DNA of 30,863 nt. Origin: a virus. Shown here one piece after another: positions 22,110 through 29,710 of the stretch; the stretch's first letter is position 1; each line of letters starts with the position of its first letter. The notes beneath the pieces were generated by a model that saw nothing but the letters and a program-made list of their open reading frames with translations, was not told the DNA's origin and did not search any database. The stretch spans positions 1-30,863 of the IMG/VR virus record IMGVR_UViG_3300044984_000353. One strand, 5' to 3'. The position numbers and the translations under genes were made by a program.

Positions 22110-24503
22110 ATGAAGAATGAGATTTTAAAGCGTGCTATGTTTGCGATGCCCTTGACAAAGGATTCTCGCAATTCTGGAATCATGGCAGGGTTTGAAGATG
22201 AGATGCCCGAGGCTCCTGAAGACAATGTCGAGGAAATGCCTCAAATGGCCCGCACACCACAGAATCCTGAGATCCTGATGAATACTCTGCGCGGAGACAT
22301 GCGCTCTGTTGATGCTCGTTATCAGGAATTGGCTCAGTTGGTTGGTGAAGAAGCCGCCATGGAAACGCCTCCTGAAGTATTGGCCATGTTGATGGGCCAG
22401 ATGGGCATGCAACAACAGCAGCAGCAAGGCGGTATTGGCTCACTGCCGCAGGGTCAACAGATGGCTCCACCTTCTATGGGAATGCCACCAGAAGGCGGTA
22501 TGCCTCCACAAGAGGGAATGCCTCCTCCCGGAATGGAGGGCGCCGGCCCTTTTCCACAGGGCGGGGCTGAGCAGGCTCCGCCCACCCCTGATGGCATGCC
22601 TCCGATGAAGGCCGCTGTTGGCGCGTTTGTTACGCCGTTCACACGTGCTGCTCAGTTCATGGGCGAAAGAGCCGCTCAATACGGCCCTGCATTGAATCAA
22701 TATCTGGGCAACTTGACCATGCGCGCTCAGCCTACTGTGCAGCGGCTCACTGGTGGTAATCCTGCGATGCCTTTAACTGTGCAAGGACGAGAGACCTTGG
22801 TCCAAGGGCCTGCTGGCACGATTGTTCAAGGCGCAGGCACACAACTCGCTCCTTATACAACGATGGGTCCTTTGATGAGCCCTACGTTCACTGAGGGCTT
22901 GAGGATGGGTGTGCAGCGTACTGCACAGGAGTACCCACGTGTAGCAGAAGCTCTGTCCCGCATCTCTCCTGCTTTGGCTCTTACAACAGGCGCCTTGTCT
23001 GCAACGCCTTTCATGAAAGATTCCAGCACGCCAATGAGTGCTGAGCAGCAGGCTTCTTACGATGACAAAATGGCGCAACTGTCGGCTATTGACAGAATGC
23101 CTTCGCCTTCTCGTACTGCACAGGCCGCTCCTCCTGTGGCCCCCGCTAAAAATATTGCTACAACGGAAGCAGAACAAGCGGCAATTGATGATCGACAATT
23201 AGCTGCAGCGGATAGCGCAAATGCCGATCCTTTAGGTGTTTTTATTGATCAAAAAATGAAGCTCTTTAATGAGCGTGAGGCTAAGGGTTCTGTCAAAGAA
23301 AAGACCCGTGCAGCGCGAATCAAGGAAGGCTACACAGAACTTGCGCCGCTGTTCCAAGAGATCTTGGGCAGTGACAAAGAAGACATGAAGACCAATGCAT
23401 TGCTGCTTTTGGCGGATGCAGGTTTGAGGATTGCTTCTTCTCGTCAGCCTACTGCTGCAATGGGGATTGCAGAAGGCTTGAGTAACGTTCCACGTGGCTT
23501 CATGGCGCTTGCTGCACAGGCCAAGGACCGAGACCTCAAGATCAAGTCTACTGCCTTGTCACAGGCGTTCAGCGATGTTCAAGAGCAGGACAAGTATGCT
23601 CAGCAGATCAAGATGAAAGTGCTCGACGGCGACTTCCGTTTGTTGTTGGAACAGATCAAGAACGGTTCAGGAAATCTCATCAGCAAAGATGGCGGCGGAG
23701 GCTTGCGTATTGCTGAGACAAAGAATGGCAGTTTTATTGATGCCAAGATTGATCCAACAGACCCAACTGTGCAAACGGCGGTTCGTAGTCGCTTCACGTT
23801 GCGCGACACCGATAATCCGTTTGTTGAGAACCGAGGAGAAGCTCCAACGGCGATGGAAACAGACAAAGGAGAGCGTGTCAAACTCACTTCTACGCTGCGT
23901 TCGTTGGACAACAGCTTGTCTACCTTGGACAACCTCAAGGGCACTTATACAAACCTGTACAGCCCCGGCACATGGTTCGTGGACAAGGTCAACAATCTGA
24001 TTGTTCCTATCTCTGGTGGACTGGTTCGCCCAGATGTCAACCAAGCAGATGCAGCCACTCGCATTCAAACTGGCCTAAACTCTATCTTGAAAAACATCGC
24101 TTCTGCCAACGATGGTGGCCGCGTTGCTGTGCAGGAACAAGAGTGGGTTCGTGACAATGCCAAGGGCATCTCTAACCCAACGGCGTTCTTCCAAAACAAA
24201 GAACTTGCAGCCAAGGGCTTTGCGAGCACCGAAGCAATGTTGCGTAACGCACGTCAGCAGGTATTGACGCAACTTGGTTACGAGAAGAATGACTATGCAA
24301 TGCGCACACCAAACACAGGTACGCAGAACGATCCGTTTGTGATTCCCGCAGATAAAGACAGCCAACGCGTGATGTTTACCTTCCTTGGTAGTACTATTGG
24401 CAAGTTGCAGGATCCAAATGCGTTGGTGTATTTGAAGATGCCTAACAACACTATTCAACAGTTCAATCCTACTCAATTGCGTGGCCTGATAGGAAACCAA
24501 TAA
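22110..24503 (+). CDS. large internal virion/ejection protein
   Basis: This 797-residue protein has AAGGA 7 bases before the ATG. A conserved N-terminal block (RGDMRSVDARYQELAQLVG, ETPPEVLAMLMGQM) is followed by a Gln run and a Pro/Met/Gly-rich low-complexity linker at about residues 100-170. The rest is mostly helical, with a well-conserved-looking part near ALLLLADAGLRIASSRQP and AMGIAEGLSNVPRGF at about 430-465, and a mixed C-terminal domain (GTQNDPFVIPADKDSQR). No enzyme site is evident. Its stop and the next start share a base (TAATG). Placement among the giant genes indicates an ejected virion protein. Confidence 0.68.
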   Translation: MKNEILKRAMFAMPLTKDSRNSGIMAGFEDEMPEAPEDNVEEMPQMARTPQNPEILMNTLRGDMRSVDARYQELAQLVGEEAAMETPPEVLAMLMGQMGMQQQQQQGGIGSLPQGQQMAPPSMGMPPEGGMPPQEGMPPPGMEGAGPFPQGGAEQAPPTPDGMPPMKAAVGAFVTPFTRAAQFMGERAAQYGPALNQYLGNLTMRAQPTVQRLTGGNPAMPLTVQGRETLVQGPAGTIVQGAGTQLAPYTTMGPLMSPTFTEGLRMGVQRTAQEYPRVAEALSRISPALALTTGALSATPFMKDSSTPMSAEQQASYDDKMAQLSAIDRMPSPSRTAQAAPPVAPAKNIATTEAEQAAIDDRQLAAADSANADPLGVFIDQKMKLFNEREAKGSVKEKTRAARIKEGYTELAPLFQEILGSDKEDMKTNALLLLADAGLRIASSRQPTAAMGIAEGLSNVPRGFMALAAQAKDRDLKIKSTALSQAFSDVQEQDKYAQQIKMKVLDGDFRLLLEQIKNGSGNLISKDGGGGLRIAETKNGSFIDAKIDPTDPTVQTAVRSRFTLRDTDNPFVENRGEAPTAMETDKGERVKLTSTLRSLDNSLSTLDNLKGTYTNLYSPGTWFVDKVNNLIVPISGGLVRPDVNQADAATRIQTGLNSILKNIASANDGGRVAVQEQEWVRDNAKGISNPTAFFQNKELAAKGFASTEAMLRNARQQVLTQLGYEKNDYAMRTPNTGTQNDPFVIPADKDSQRVMFTFLGSTIGKLQDPNALVYLKMPNNTIQQFNPTQLRGLIGNQ

Positions 24504-27500
24504 TGCCAACCTTGATGAATTCCCGTGGTGAGATGGTTGACCTGACAACTGGAGAAGTTGTCGGTCGTGCTGAGGGCGTTCCTACTACAACCGCCGACCC
24601 CCGTGCCGGTGGCCCGAATGCGCCAGATATACAAACACAAGGCGGTGACCGTGTCAGCGGCCTGCTAAACAATCTCTCATGGGGCTTCAATTCAGCCCTT
24701 TTTGCTATTCCTGATGCTGCCCAGCGCATGATTGGCAAAGGCATGGGGATGGATGAGAAAGACGTATTTCAATTCACCCGACTTTTCAACAAGGGCGTAC
24801 AAGCCCCAAGGAATGTTGAAGAGCGTTATGCCCGAGCCATTGGCGAAGGTGTTGGTGGAACGATGCCCTTCACTGGCATTCTTGCCTATGCAGGGGCTAC
24901 TAGACCGCTTGTCTCTGCGGCAAAGCCCGCGACAGGTATATTGAAAGGAATTGCAGATGATGCTATCAAATATGTTCAACAAAGTCCGAGAGCGGCTGCA
25001 GCACTGGACATCGCGTTTGGTGCAGGGTACGAAGGACTTCGTCAAACGGTCAAAGAAACAGTAGACGACAGCAATCCCTACAAGAAGATTTATGAAGAGC
25101 TGCTCCCCGCAGCGGCGTTCATTGGTCTTCCTGTAGCTGCTGCAAACCTGCCCTCTGTGCGGAGTGTTAAATTTCTTTCTGACAAAGTCAAGGGCGCTTC
25201 TAGCGGTCTTGGCGAGATTGAAAAAGAAACATTGCAGGGCCTGCCCGGCATGTACAGACTGCCCATCATCAATGTGCTGCCTACCCTGCTGATGAAGCGT
25301 GCTGAAAGTAAGTTGGCACAGGTGTTTGGTCCTATCTCCGAGAGCCCCGAAGCACAGCAAGCATTGAAGCAACTCGAAGCAGCCTTGGCTGATCCTCGCG
25401 TTGCAAATGCGGGCTTCTTGTTTGATGCTGCCGAGAAGACAATGTACGCACCTTTGGTGCAACGCAAAGCAGAACTTTTGCAGCAGCTTGGCCCCAAGGA
25501 ACTTGAGATCACCAAAGAGCGCATCAACAAGAACCAGCAGGCGCTGGACAGCTTGTTTGCAAGCTTCTCTCCCGAGTCACGCAAGCCTATTCAGGAAGCG
25601 TTCACCGCGGCCCAAGCAGATCGTCAGCAATTCTTTGAGGGATTGCTCAAAAGCCAAAAGGACCTGACAGACGCGGAAGTGATGTCAATATCCGAGCGCC
25701 TCGGGCCACAGGACATCAATCTTTTGAACGATGAGTTGCGTGGTGTGTTGATGGCCCGCATGGAGATGGATGCCAAAGCACGTGGCGATATTCTTCGCCG
25801 CATGGGTCTGAAACAAGCAGTGTCGCCAGAAGGTCTGCCAATGCCTACGCGGGAAGAAGGTAAATCCTTGTTCCCTGCGCGTGATATTGAAGAAGCAGCC
25901 AAGGAATTGATTGCCAAGTATTCTCCTGAGCGTCCATCAATGAACGTTCAAGTGCCTGAGCCTATTCGTCTGCTTAAAAACTTTGTGCGAACACAAGAAA
26001 TTGCCCGTGCAAAAATAGAGGCAGATCAGTTGATGAAGTTGACGGATCAGGCGATACTTTCTGATCTCGCTGACATGGGGCGTTCCGAGATAGATCCCGC
26101 ATTAGTTCAAACCGCTATTAACAGCGCTAGACAATTAGTGGGGGTTGCTACAGAAAAAGTAGCAAAAGGAAAATCAGGCAAAGGGATGTTGGGCATTAGC
26201 GATTTAGCTAAGGGCATGAAGCAGCTTCAACTTAATCCTGATGGAACGGCAAATGTTTTTGTTACTCCGGGAACATCCGTGCAAATTAATCCTGCACAAT
26301 TAAAAATCCGTGCAGCACTTATTGCCGAAAATGAAACAGCGATTGATTTAAATCTGCCAGAAGCGCTTGACTACTTGCAGTCAGCTATGCGTTTCCGCAA
26401 CCAGTCTGTGATCAATTACAACGGCTCGATGAAGCGCGGCAGCAGCCGCATTCAAGATGCTCAGCGTTACATCGATACAGGCAACGCCATCTACAAGGAC
26501 ATTGAAGGCCTAGTCCTGAACAACGTGCCAAGGATCAAACAGGAATATGACGGCATGAAGATGGTCCTAGAGGACTATGCTGCTGCTTACGAAAAGAACC
26601 TGCCCCTCCTGCTCACACAGAAGACCCGCGGCGGCGACGAGTTCCTCTTGCCCAATGAGCGCTTGCTCCAGACTGCGTTTTCTACTGCCGACAACTTAAA
26701 ACAATTGCAGTTGGCTATCAGCGGCTCTCCACAGGCTAACTCACTTTTGGAACGCGGAGCTATTGATTGGCTTCGTAGCAAAAATGTTGTCAACGCCGAC
26801 GGCTTGGTCGATCCCAAAAAGATTCGTCAGGTATTAGACAAGAACAAAAACATCGTTGAAGCCCTGCCCGCTAACTTGCAGATGAGACTGCAGGATGAGG
26901 TGAAGTTTGCCGACGATTACGTTAAGCGCATGGGCGAAATCGACGCCCGCCGTGTCAATGCCAAGGACCAAGAACTTGATGGATTACTCGCTAAGGCCAC
27001 ACGCCCCGGCGCTGATCCCTCACAAACACTGCAAACGGCCCTGCGTGACCCTGCAACCATGAGCACTCTGGTTCGTGGAATCGAAAAAGATCCAGAGATG
27101 ATGGCGGCTCTTCGCCGATCTGTGTTTGATGTTGCCACTGGCGGTGCTCAAAAAGGCGGCGCGCTTAAGTCATTCATCGACAACAACGAAGCATCGCTCA
27201 AAGTACTGTTCAAAAATACAGCACACTTGGAAGACCTCAAAACACTGGCTGATTTGCAGCGCCGTGTGAATGCGTTTGCTGACGTGACCGGACAGATCCC
27301 TGCGTTTGAATCGACAGATCAAGCGATGAAGCGTTTATTTGGCGCGGGTATCCAGTTCCTCACAACCACGGCCCGCGAGGCCGCTGTGGGCCGTATAGCC
27401 CCATCCACGGGTGCTTTGGCAGTCATGCTACGTATGGCGGGTGGTCTGGAAAACCAGATTTATCAGCGGATCTTTACAAGAGCATTAGAAGACGCTGAAT

Positions 27501-27910
27501 TTGCCAAGCGAATTACGCATGTGGGTACACCACAAGAAGCGCAAAAGCTGGCAGCTTCACTGGAACAGATTGGTATTCCAAGGTCTGCTTTCTTGCCTGA
27601 AAACATCACCCGTGCAGCGGTGCAGACAACTGCGCAAGCAGCTATGGGTGAACAGCCAGAAGACATCGGCAATCTGGGTAAGCTGCCCGTGGTCCCCGGA
27701 ACAAGCGCCCAGCAGATGCTCAAAGCGATGCCGCCTGCTCCGCCCACCCGTGGAACAAACTTCAACCCTCGCCTGCCTACAACACCGCCGGCAGCGCCCG
27801 CAGGTGGAGCAAGCAACATCCAGTTGATGTACCCTTCAATGTTCCCCAACGATCCGATCAGCGGTCTGTTGCAGCAACGCCAAGCCCAGATTCAGGCACC
27901 CAGACAATAA
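24503..27910 (+). CDS. very large ejection/internal virion protein
   Basis: The 1135-residue protein is translationally coupled to the previous gene (TAATG, with AGGA upstream). Its N-terminus has GWxF and FAIPDAAQRMIGKGMGMDE segments. Ala/Gly-rich amphipathic helices at about 110-230 could contact membranes. The middle is long and helical (repeated KELI, QRQ, LRRM patterns), and the C-terminus is marked by MKRLFGAGIQFLTTTAREAA and RMAGGLENQIYQRIF before a Pro-rich tail. There is no transglycosylase or protease motif. Bases 26101-26340 are lower in G+C (42%) than surrounding parts. It is likely the biggest of the proteins injected ahead of the genome. Confidence 0.68.
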   Translation: MPTLMNSRGEMVDLTTGEVVGRAEGVPTTTADPRAGGPNAPDIQTQGGDRVSGLLNNLSWGFNSALFAIPDAAQRMIGKGMGMDEKDVFQFTRLFNKGVQAPRNVEERYARAIGEGVGGTMPFTGILAYAGATRPLVSAAKPATGILKGIADDAIKYVQQSPRAAAALDIAFGAGYEGLRQTVKETVDDSNPYKKIYEELLPAAAFIGLPVAAANLPSVRSVKFLSDKVKGASSGLGEIEKETLQGLPGMYRLPIINVLPTLLMKRAESKLAQVFGPISESPEAQQALKQLEAALADPRVANAGFLFDAAEKTMYAPLVQRKAELLQQLGPKELEITKERINKNQQALDSLFASFSPESRKPIQEAFTAAQADRQQFFEGLLKSQKDLTDAEVMSISERLGPQDINLLNDELRGVLMARMEMDAKARGDILRRMGLKQAVSPEGLPMPTREEGKSLFPARDIEEAAKELIAKYSPERPSMNVQVPEPIRLLKNFVRTQEIARAKIEADQLMKLTDQAILSDLADMGRSEIDPALVQTAINSARQLVGVATEKVAKGKSGKGMLGISDLAKGMKQLQLNPDGTANVFVTPGTSVQINPAQLKIRAALIAENETAIDLNLPEALDYLQSAMRFRNQSVINYNGSMKRGSSRIQDAQRYIDTGNAIYKDIEGLVLNNVPRIKQEYDGMKMVLEDYAAAYEKNLPLLLTQKTRGGDEFLLPNERLLQTAFSTADNLKQLQLAISGSPQANSLLERGAIDWLRSKNVVNADGLVDPKKIRQVLDKNKNIVEALPANLQMRLQDEVKFADDYVKRMGEIDARRVNAKDQELDGLLAKATRPGADPSQTLQTALRDPATMSTLVRGIEKDPEMMAALRRSVFDVATGGAQKGGALKSFIDNNEASLKVLFKNTAHLEDLKTLADLQRRVNAFADVTGQIPAFESTDQAMKRLFGAGIQFLTTTAREAAVGRIAPSTGALAVMLRMAGGLENQIYQRIFTRALEDAEFAKRITHVGTPQEAQKLAASLEQIGIPRSAFLPENITRAAVQTTAQAAMGEQPEDIGNLGKLPVVPGTSAQQMLKAMPPAPPTRGTNFNPRLPTTPPAAPAGGASNIQLMYPSMFPNDPISGLLQQRQAQIQAPRQ

Positions 27911-27922
27911 CGGAGTTACGAC

Positions 27923-28297
27923 ATGGAAATGATTGGACGATTGGTTGCCACGATGTTCTTGAGCCGCGAAGTGGCTCATCGTGCGCACTTGGCCGTGACA
28001 GGCGCCGGCAGCTTTGCCAAGCACAGCGCCTTAGGCGAGTTTTACCCCGCCATCGGTGACCATGGCGACAAGATTACAGAAGCCTACCAAGGCCGTAATG
28101 GCATTATTGAGATCCCCTATCTGAAGTACGACGAAGACGATGGCGACATCGTCAAGTGCTTAGAAAAGTACATGGACGACATTGAGAAACTGCGTTACAA
28201 CGCTGTAGACAAATCGGACACAACCATTCAAAATCTCATCGACGATGCTTTGGCCACGTACCTAAGTGCTTTGTACAAACTGCGTCACCTCCGTTAA
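27923..28297 (+). CDS. DUF5856-like, ferritin/Dps-like helical protein
   Basis: This 124-residue protein is almost all helix. The N-terminal helix has LSREVAHRAHLAVTGAGSF-AKHSAL, followed by EFYPAIGDHGDKITEAYQG, an acidic loop (YDEDDGDIV) and a C-terminal helix (IQNLIDDALATYLSALYKLRHL). The spacing of His, Glu and Asp residues recalls the Dps/ferritin four-helix bundle, and it fits the phage family DUF5856 as I know it. Metal ligands are plausible but not provable by eye. It follows the ejection genes and precedes small basic genes, so a virion- or DNA-associated role is possible. Confidence 0.65.
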   Translation: MEMIGRLVATMFLSREVAHRAHLAVTGAGSFAKHSALGEFYPAIGDHGDKITEAYQGRNGIIEIPYLKYDEDDGDIVKCLEKYMDDIEKLRYNAVDKSDTTIQNLIDDALATYLSALYKLRHLR

Positions 28298-28314
28298 CTT
28301 TAAAAGGAAATATC

Positions 28315-28488
28315 ATGATGGACTCCAAATTGAAAATGGTTATGAAAGACGGCAAGAAAGTTCCTGCTTTCGCTGCTGACGGTAAAGGCAAGATGGCTAA
28401 AGGCGGCATGGCTAAAAAAGCCCCTGCAAAAAAGATGAACATGAGCGGCTACGCTAAAGGCGGCATGTCTAAAAAAGCTAAAGGCTGA
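28315..28488 (+). CDS. 57-residue Lys-rich AKGGM-repeat protein
   Basis: ATG 28315 has AAGGA 8 bases upstream; a second ATG follows immediately. The 57-residue product contains 16 Lys and only three acidic residues. It holds two copies of the AKGGM-x-KKA step (residues 28-36 and 47-55), encoded by nearly identical DNA. The next gene begins one base after the stop. The (F/Y)AKGG motif is shared with the protein at 3727 and the ejection protein at 17527. It is probably a disordered DNA- or RNA-binding or virion peptide. I know similar KGG peptides from aquatic phage genomes but no function. Confidence 0.65.
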   Translation: MMDSKLKMVMKDGKKVPAFAADGKGKMAKGGMAKKAPAKKMNMSGYAKGGMSKKAKG

Positions 28489-28489
28489 T

Positions 28490-28681
28490 ATGAAAGCAGC
28501 GTCCTCTAAAAGTAAGGTGAACGCTGCCGGAAATTACACCAAGCCCACTCTTCGTAAGAAGATCGTGGCACAGGTAAAAGCCGCAGCAACGCATGGCACT
28601 GGCGCAGGCGAATGGTCCGCCCGCAAAGCACAGCTTGTCGCTAAGAAATATAAAGCGGCTGGCGGGGGTTACAAAGATTGA
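28490..28681 (+). CDS. small basic DUF5872-like protein, N-terminal part
   Basis: The 63-residue protein has NYTKPTLRKKIVAQVKAA, then GEWSARKAQLVAKKYKAAGGGY. I associate this with the phage family DUF5872. In several relatives, as I recall, this block is followed in the same reading frame by the block encoded here by the next gene. Here a TGA stop after Tyr-Lys-Asp ends it and overlaps the TTG start of the following gene. It is very basic with one Trp. A DNA-binding role is suspected from composition only. Confidence 0.75.
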   Translation: MKAASSKSKVNAAGNYTKPTLRKKIVAQVKAAATHGTGAGEWSARKAQLVAKKYKAAGGGYKD

Positions 28682-28911
28682 AAGCCCCTCAAAAATCACT
28701 GAAGGATTGGGGCGACCAGAAGTGGCGCACCAAGAGCGGTAAGCCCTCTAGTAAAACAGGGGAGCGGTACCTTCCTGAAGCTGCCATTAAAAGCCTTACT
28801 CCTGCTGAGTACGCCGCGACAACTCGTGCAAAACGGGCAGGGAAAAAGGCAGGGAAACAGTTTGTAGCACAGCCTAAAACAATCGCAAAAAAGACGGCAG
28901 GTTTTAGATAA
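28678..28911 (+). CDS. small basic protein, partner of the DUF5872-like gene
   Basis: The start is TTG 28678, overlapping the preceding TGA (ATTGA), so it is probably made by termination-reinitiation. The 77-residue product has QKSLKDWGDQKWRTKSGKPS, GERYLPEAAIKSL, EYAATTRAKRAGKKAGKQ and a KKTAGF end: a pattern conserved in phages, often fused behind a DUF5872-type block. It is strongly basic. No ATG is available in frame before the conserved start, which supports TTG. It is the last gene of the + strand unit. Confidence 0.72.
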   Translation: MKAPQKSLKDWGDQKWRTKSGKPSSKTGERYLPEAAIKSLTPAEYAATTRAKRAGKKAGKQFVAQPKTIAKKTAGFR

Positions 28912-28916
28912 TTTTA

Positions 28917-28961
28917 TTGACAACATGCGCGCAGCGCGGTCAAAATGAAGATGCAGTTGTC
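28917..28961 (+). other. structured intergenic segment
   Basis: The 86 bases between the last + gene and the terminator contain nested inverted repeats: TTGAC (28917-28921) with GTCAA (28939-28943) around a GCGC/GCGC stem, and alternatively GACAAC (28919-28924) with GTTGTC (28956-28961). TTGACA also matches a -35 box with a poor -10 (CAAAAT 28941-28946). Role unknown. Confidence 0.35.
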
Positions 28962-28997
28962 TAGGGTTCTCCACTCTCCTCCCCTTGACAATCTTTA

Positions 28998-29030
28998 AGC
29001 CCCGAGGCTCACGCTTCGGGGCTATTTTTT
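28998..29030 (+). terminator. strong terminator ending the late unit
   Basis: An 11-bp stem (28998-29008 with 29013-29023, one G-T wobble) closes a TCAC loop and is followed by A and six T (29025-29030). It terminates + transcription. On the - strand the same hairpin lies at the very end of the exonuclease gene, whose TGA begins in the loop, but its T tail there is weak. Confidence 0.9.
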
Positions 29031-29710
29031 AAGTGCTGCTCAACCCTACGCATCCACATGTCCTTGTAGTTGTCAAACTCACGGCCACACGTCACAAACT
29101 CCTGTGTCTCACCGTTCTGCGCAACCATCATGATCACCCCCTGCTCAATCTTGGTTCCATGCGATACATCATGGGCCAAGGCATACGCCGCAAGCTGCAC
29201 AAAGTAGTCTTCAATCCACTTGCGCTGCTTCATCTTGTTGGTCTGCTTGAAGTCAATGATTGCAGAGTGATCTTTGTACACACCGATGCAGTCTGATGTG
29301 CCGGCATACTTCTCTGGGTAGTACAGAGGAATCTCTGTGCCCCACACTTCGTTCACGTCGGGGAAGAATGTCTCAACAAGCTTGTAGCCCATCCAATAAC
29401 CCTTGACCGCGAGCCACGAGCGTGGTGTCTCCAAAGGTCTGTTCAGCAGCAGGCGTTCCACAACACTGTGCATGTGCGTGCCCACCGTTGCAGCGTCGTT
29501 TTTAATCCTGTCCGCTTCTTCCTGACCAATCCTCGCGGCCCACGCATCGAGGTGTGATTTGTCCTTCGTGCCCGACAAAATGGTTGTCACGCTTGGCACG
29601 GCAGGCTGCCCGTCGAGCGTGTAGGTGCGCCCTTGTTCAGAGTCAATGCGTACCAGTTTAGGATATACATATTTTTTGCGGATAGGTATGAGCTGCATCA
29701 TTTGATCCAT
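29009..29710 (-). CDS. PD-(D/E)XK exonuclease, MGME1/RecB-like
   Basis: This 233-residue nuclease belongs to the RecB/Cas4/MGME1-type PD-(D/E)XK group. The VPSVTTIL motif is at residues 38-45, His81 lies in a THMHSVVE helix, Glu126 follows, then GTSDCIG with Asp140, the core Asp153-Phe-Lys155, and Gln172-x3-Tyr176. Together these give the usual metal-binding and QxxxY set. It probably trims or degrades DNA ends during replication or recombination. The chosen ATG overlaps the helicase gene by 13 bases. ATG 29701, which forms an ATGA overlap with the helicase stop, is an alternative start that would remove three residues. Confidence 0.85.
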   Translation of the reverse strand: MDQMMQLIPIRKKYVYPKLVRIDSEQGRTYTLDGQPAVPSVTTILSGTKDKSHLDAWAARIGQEEADRIKNDAATVGTHMHSVVERLLLNRPLETPRSWLAVKGYWMGYKLVETFFPDVNEVWGTEIPLYYPEKYAGTSDCIGVYKDHSAIIDFKQTNKMKQRKWIEDYFVQLAAYALAHDVSHGTKIEQGVIMMVAQNGETQEFVTCGREFDNYKDMWMRRVEQHLKNSPEA

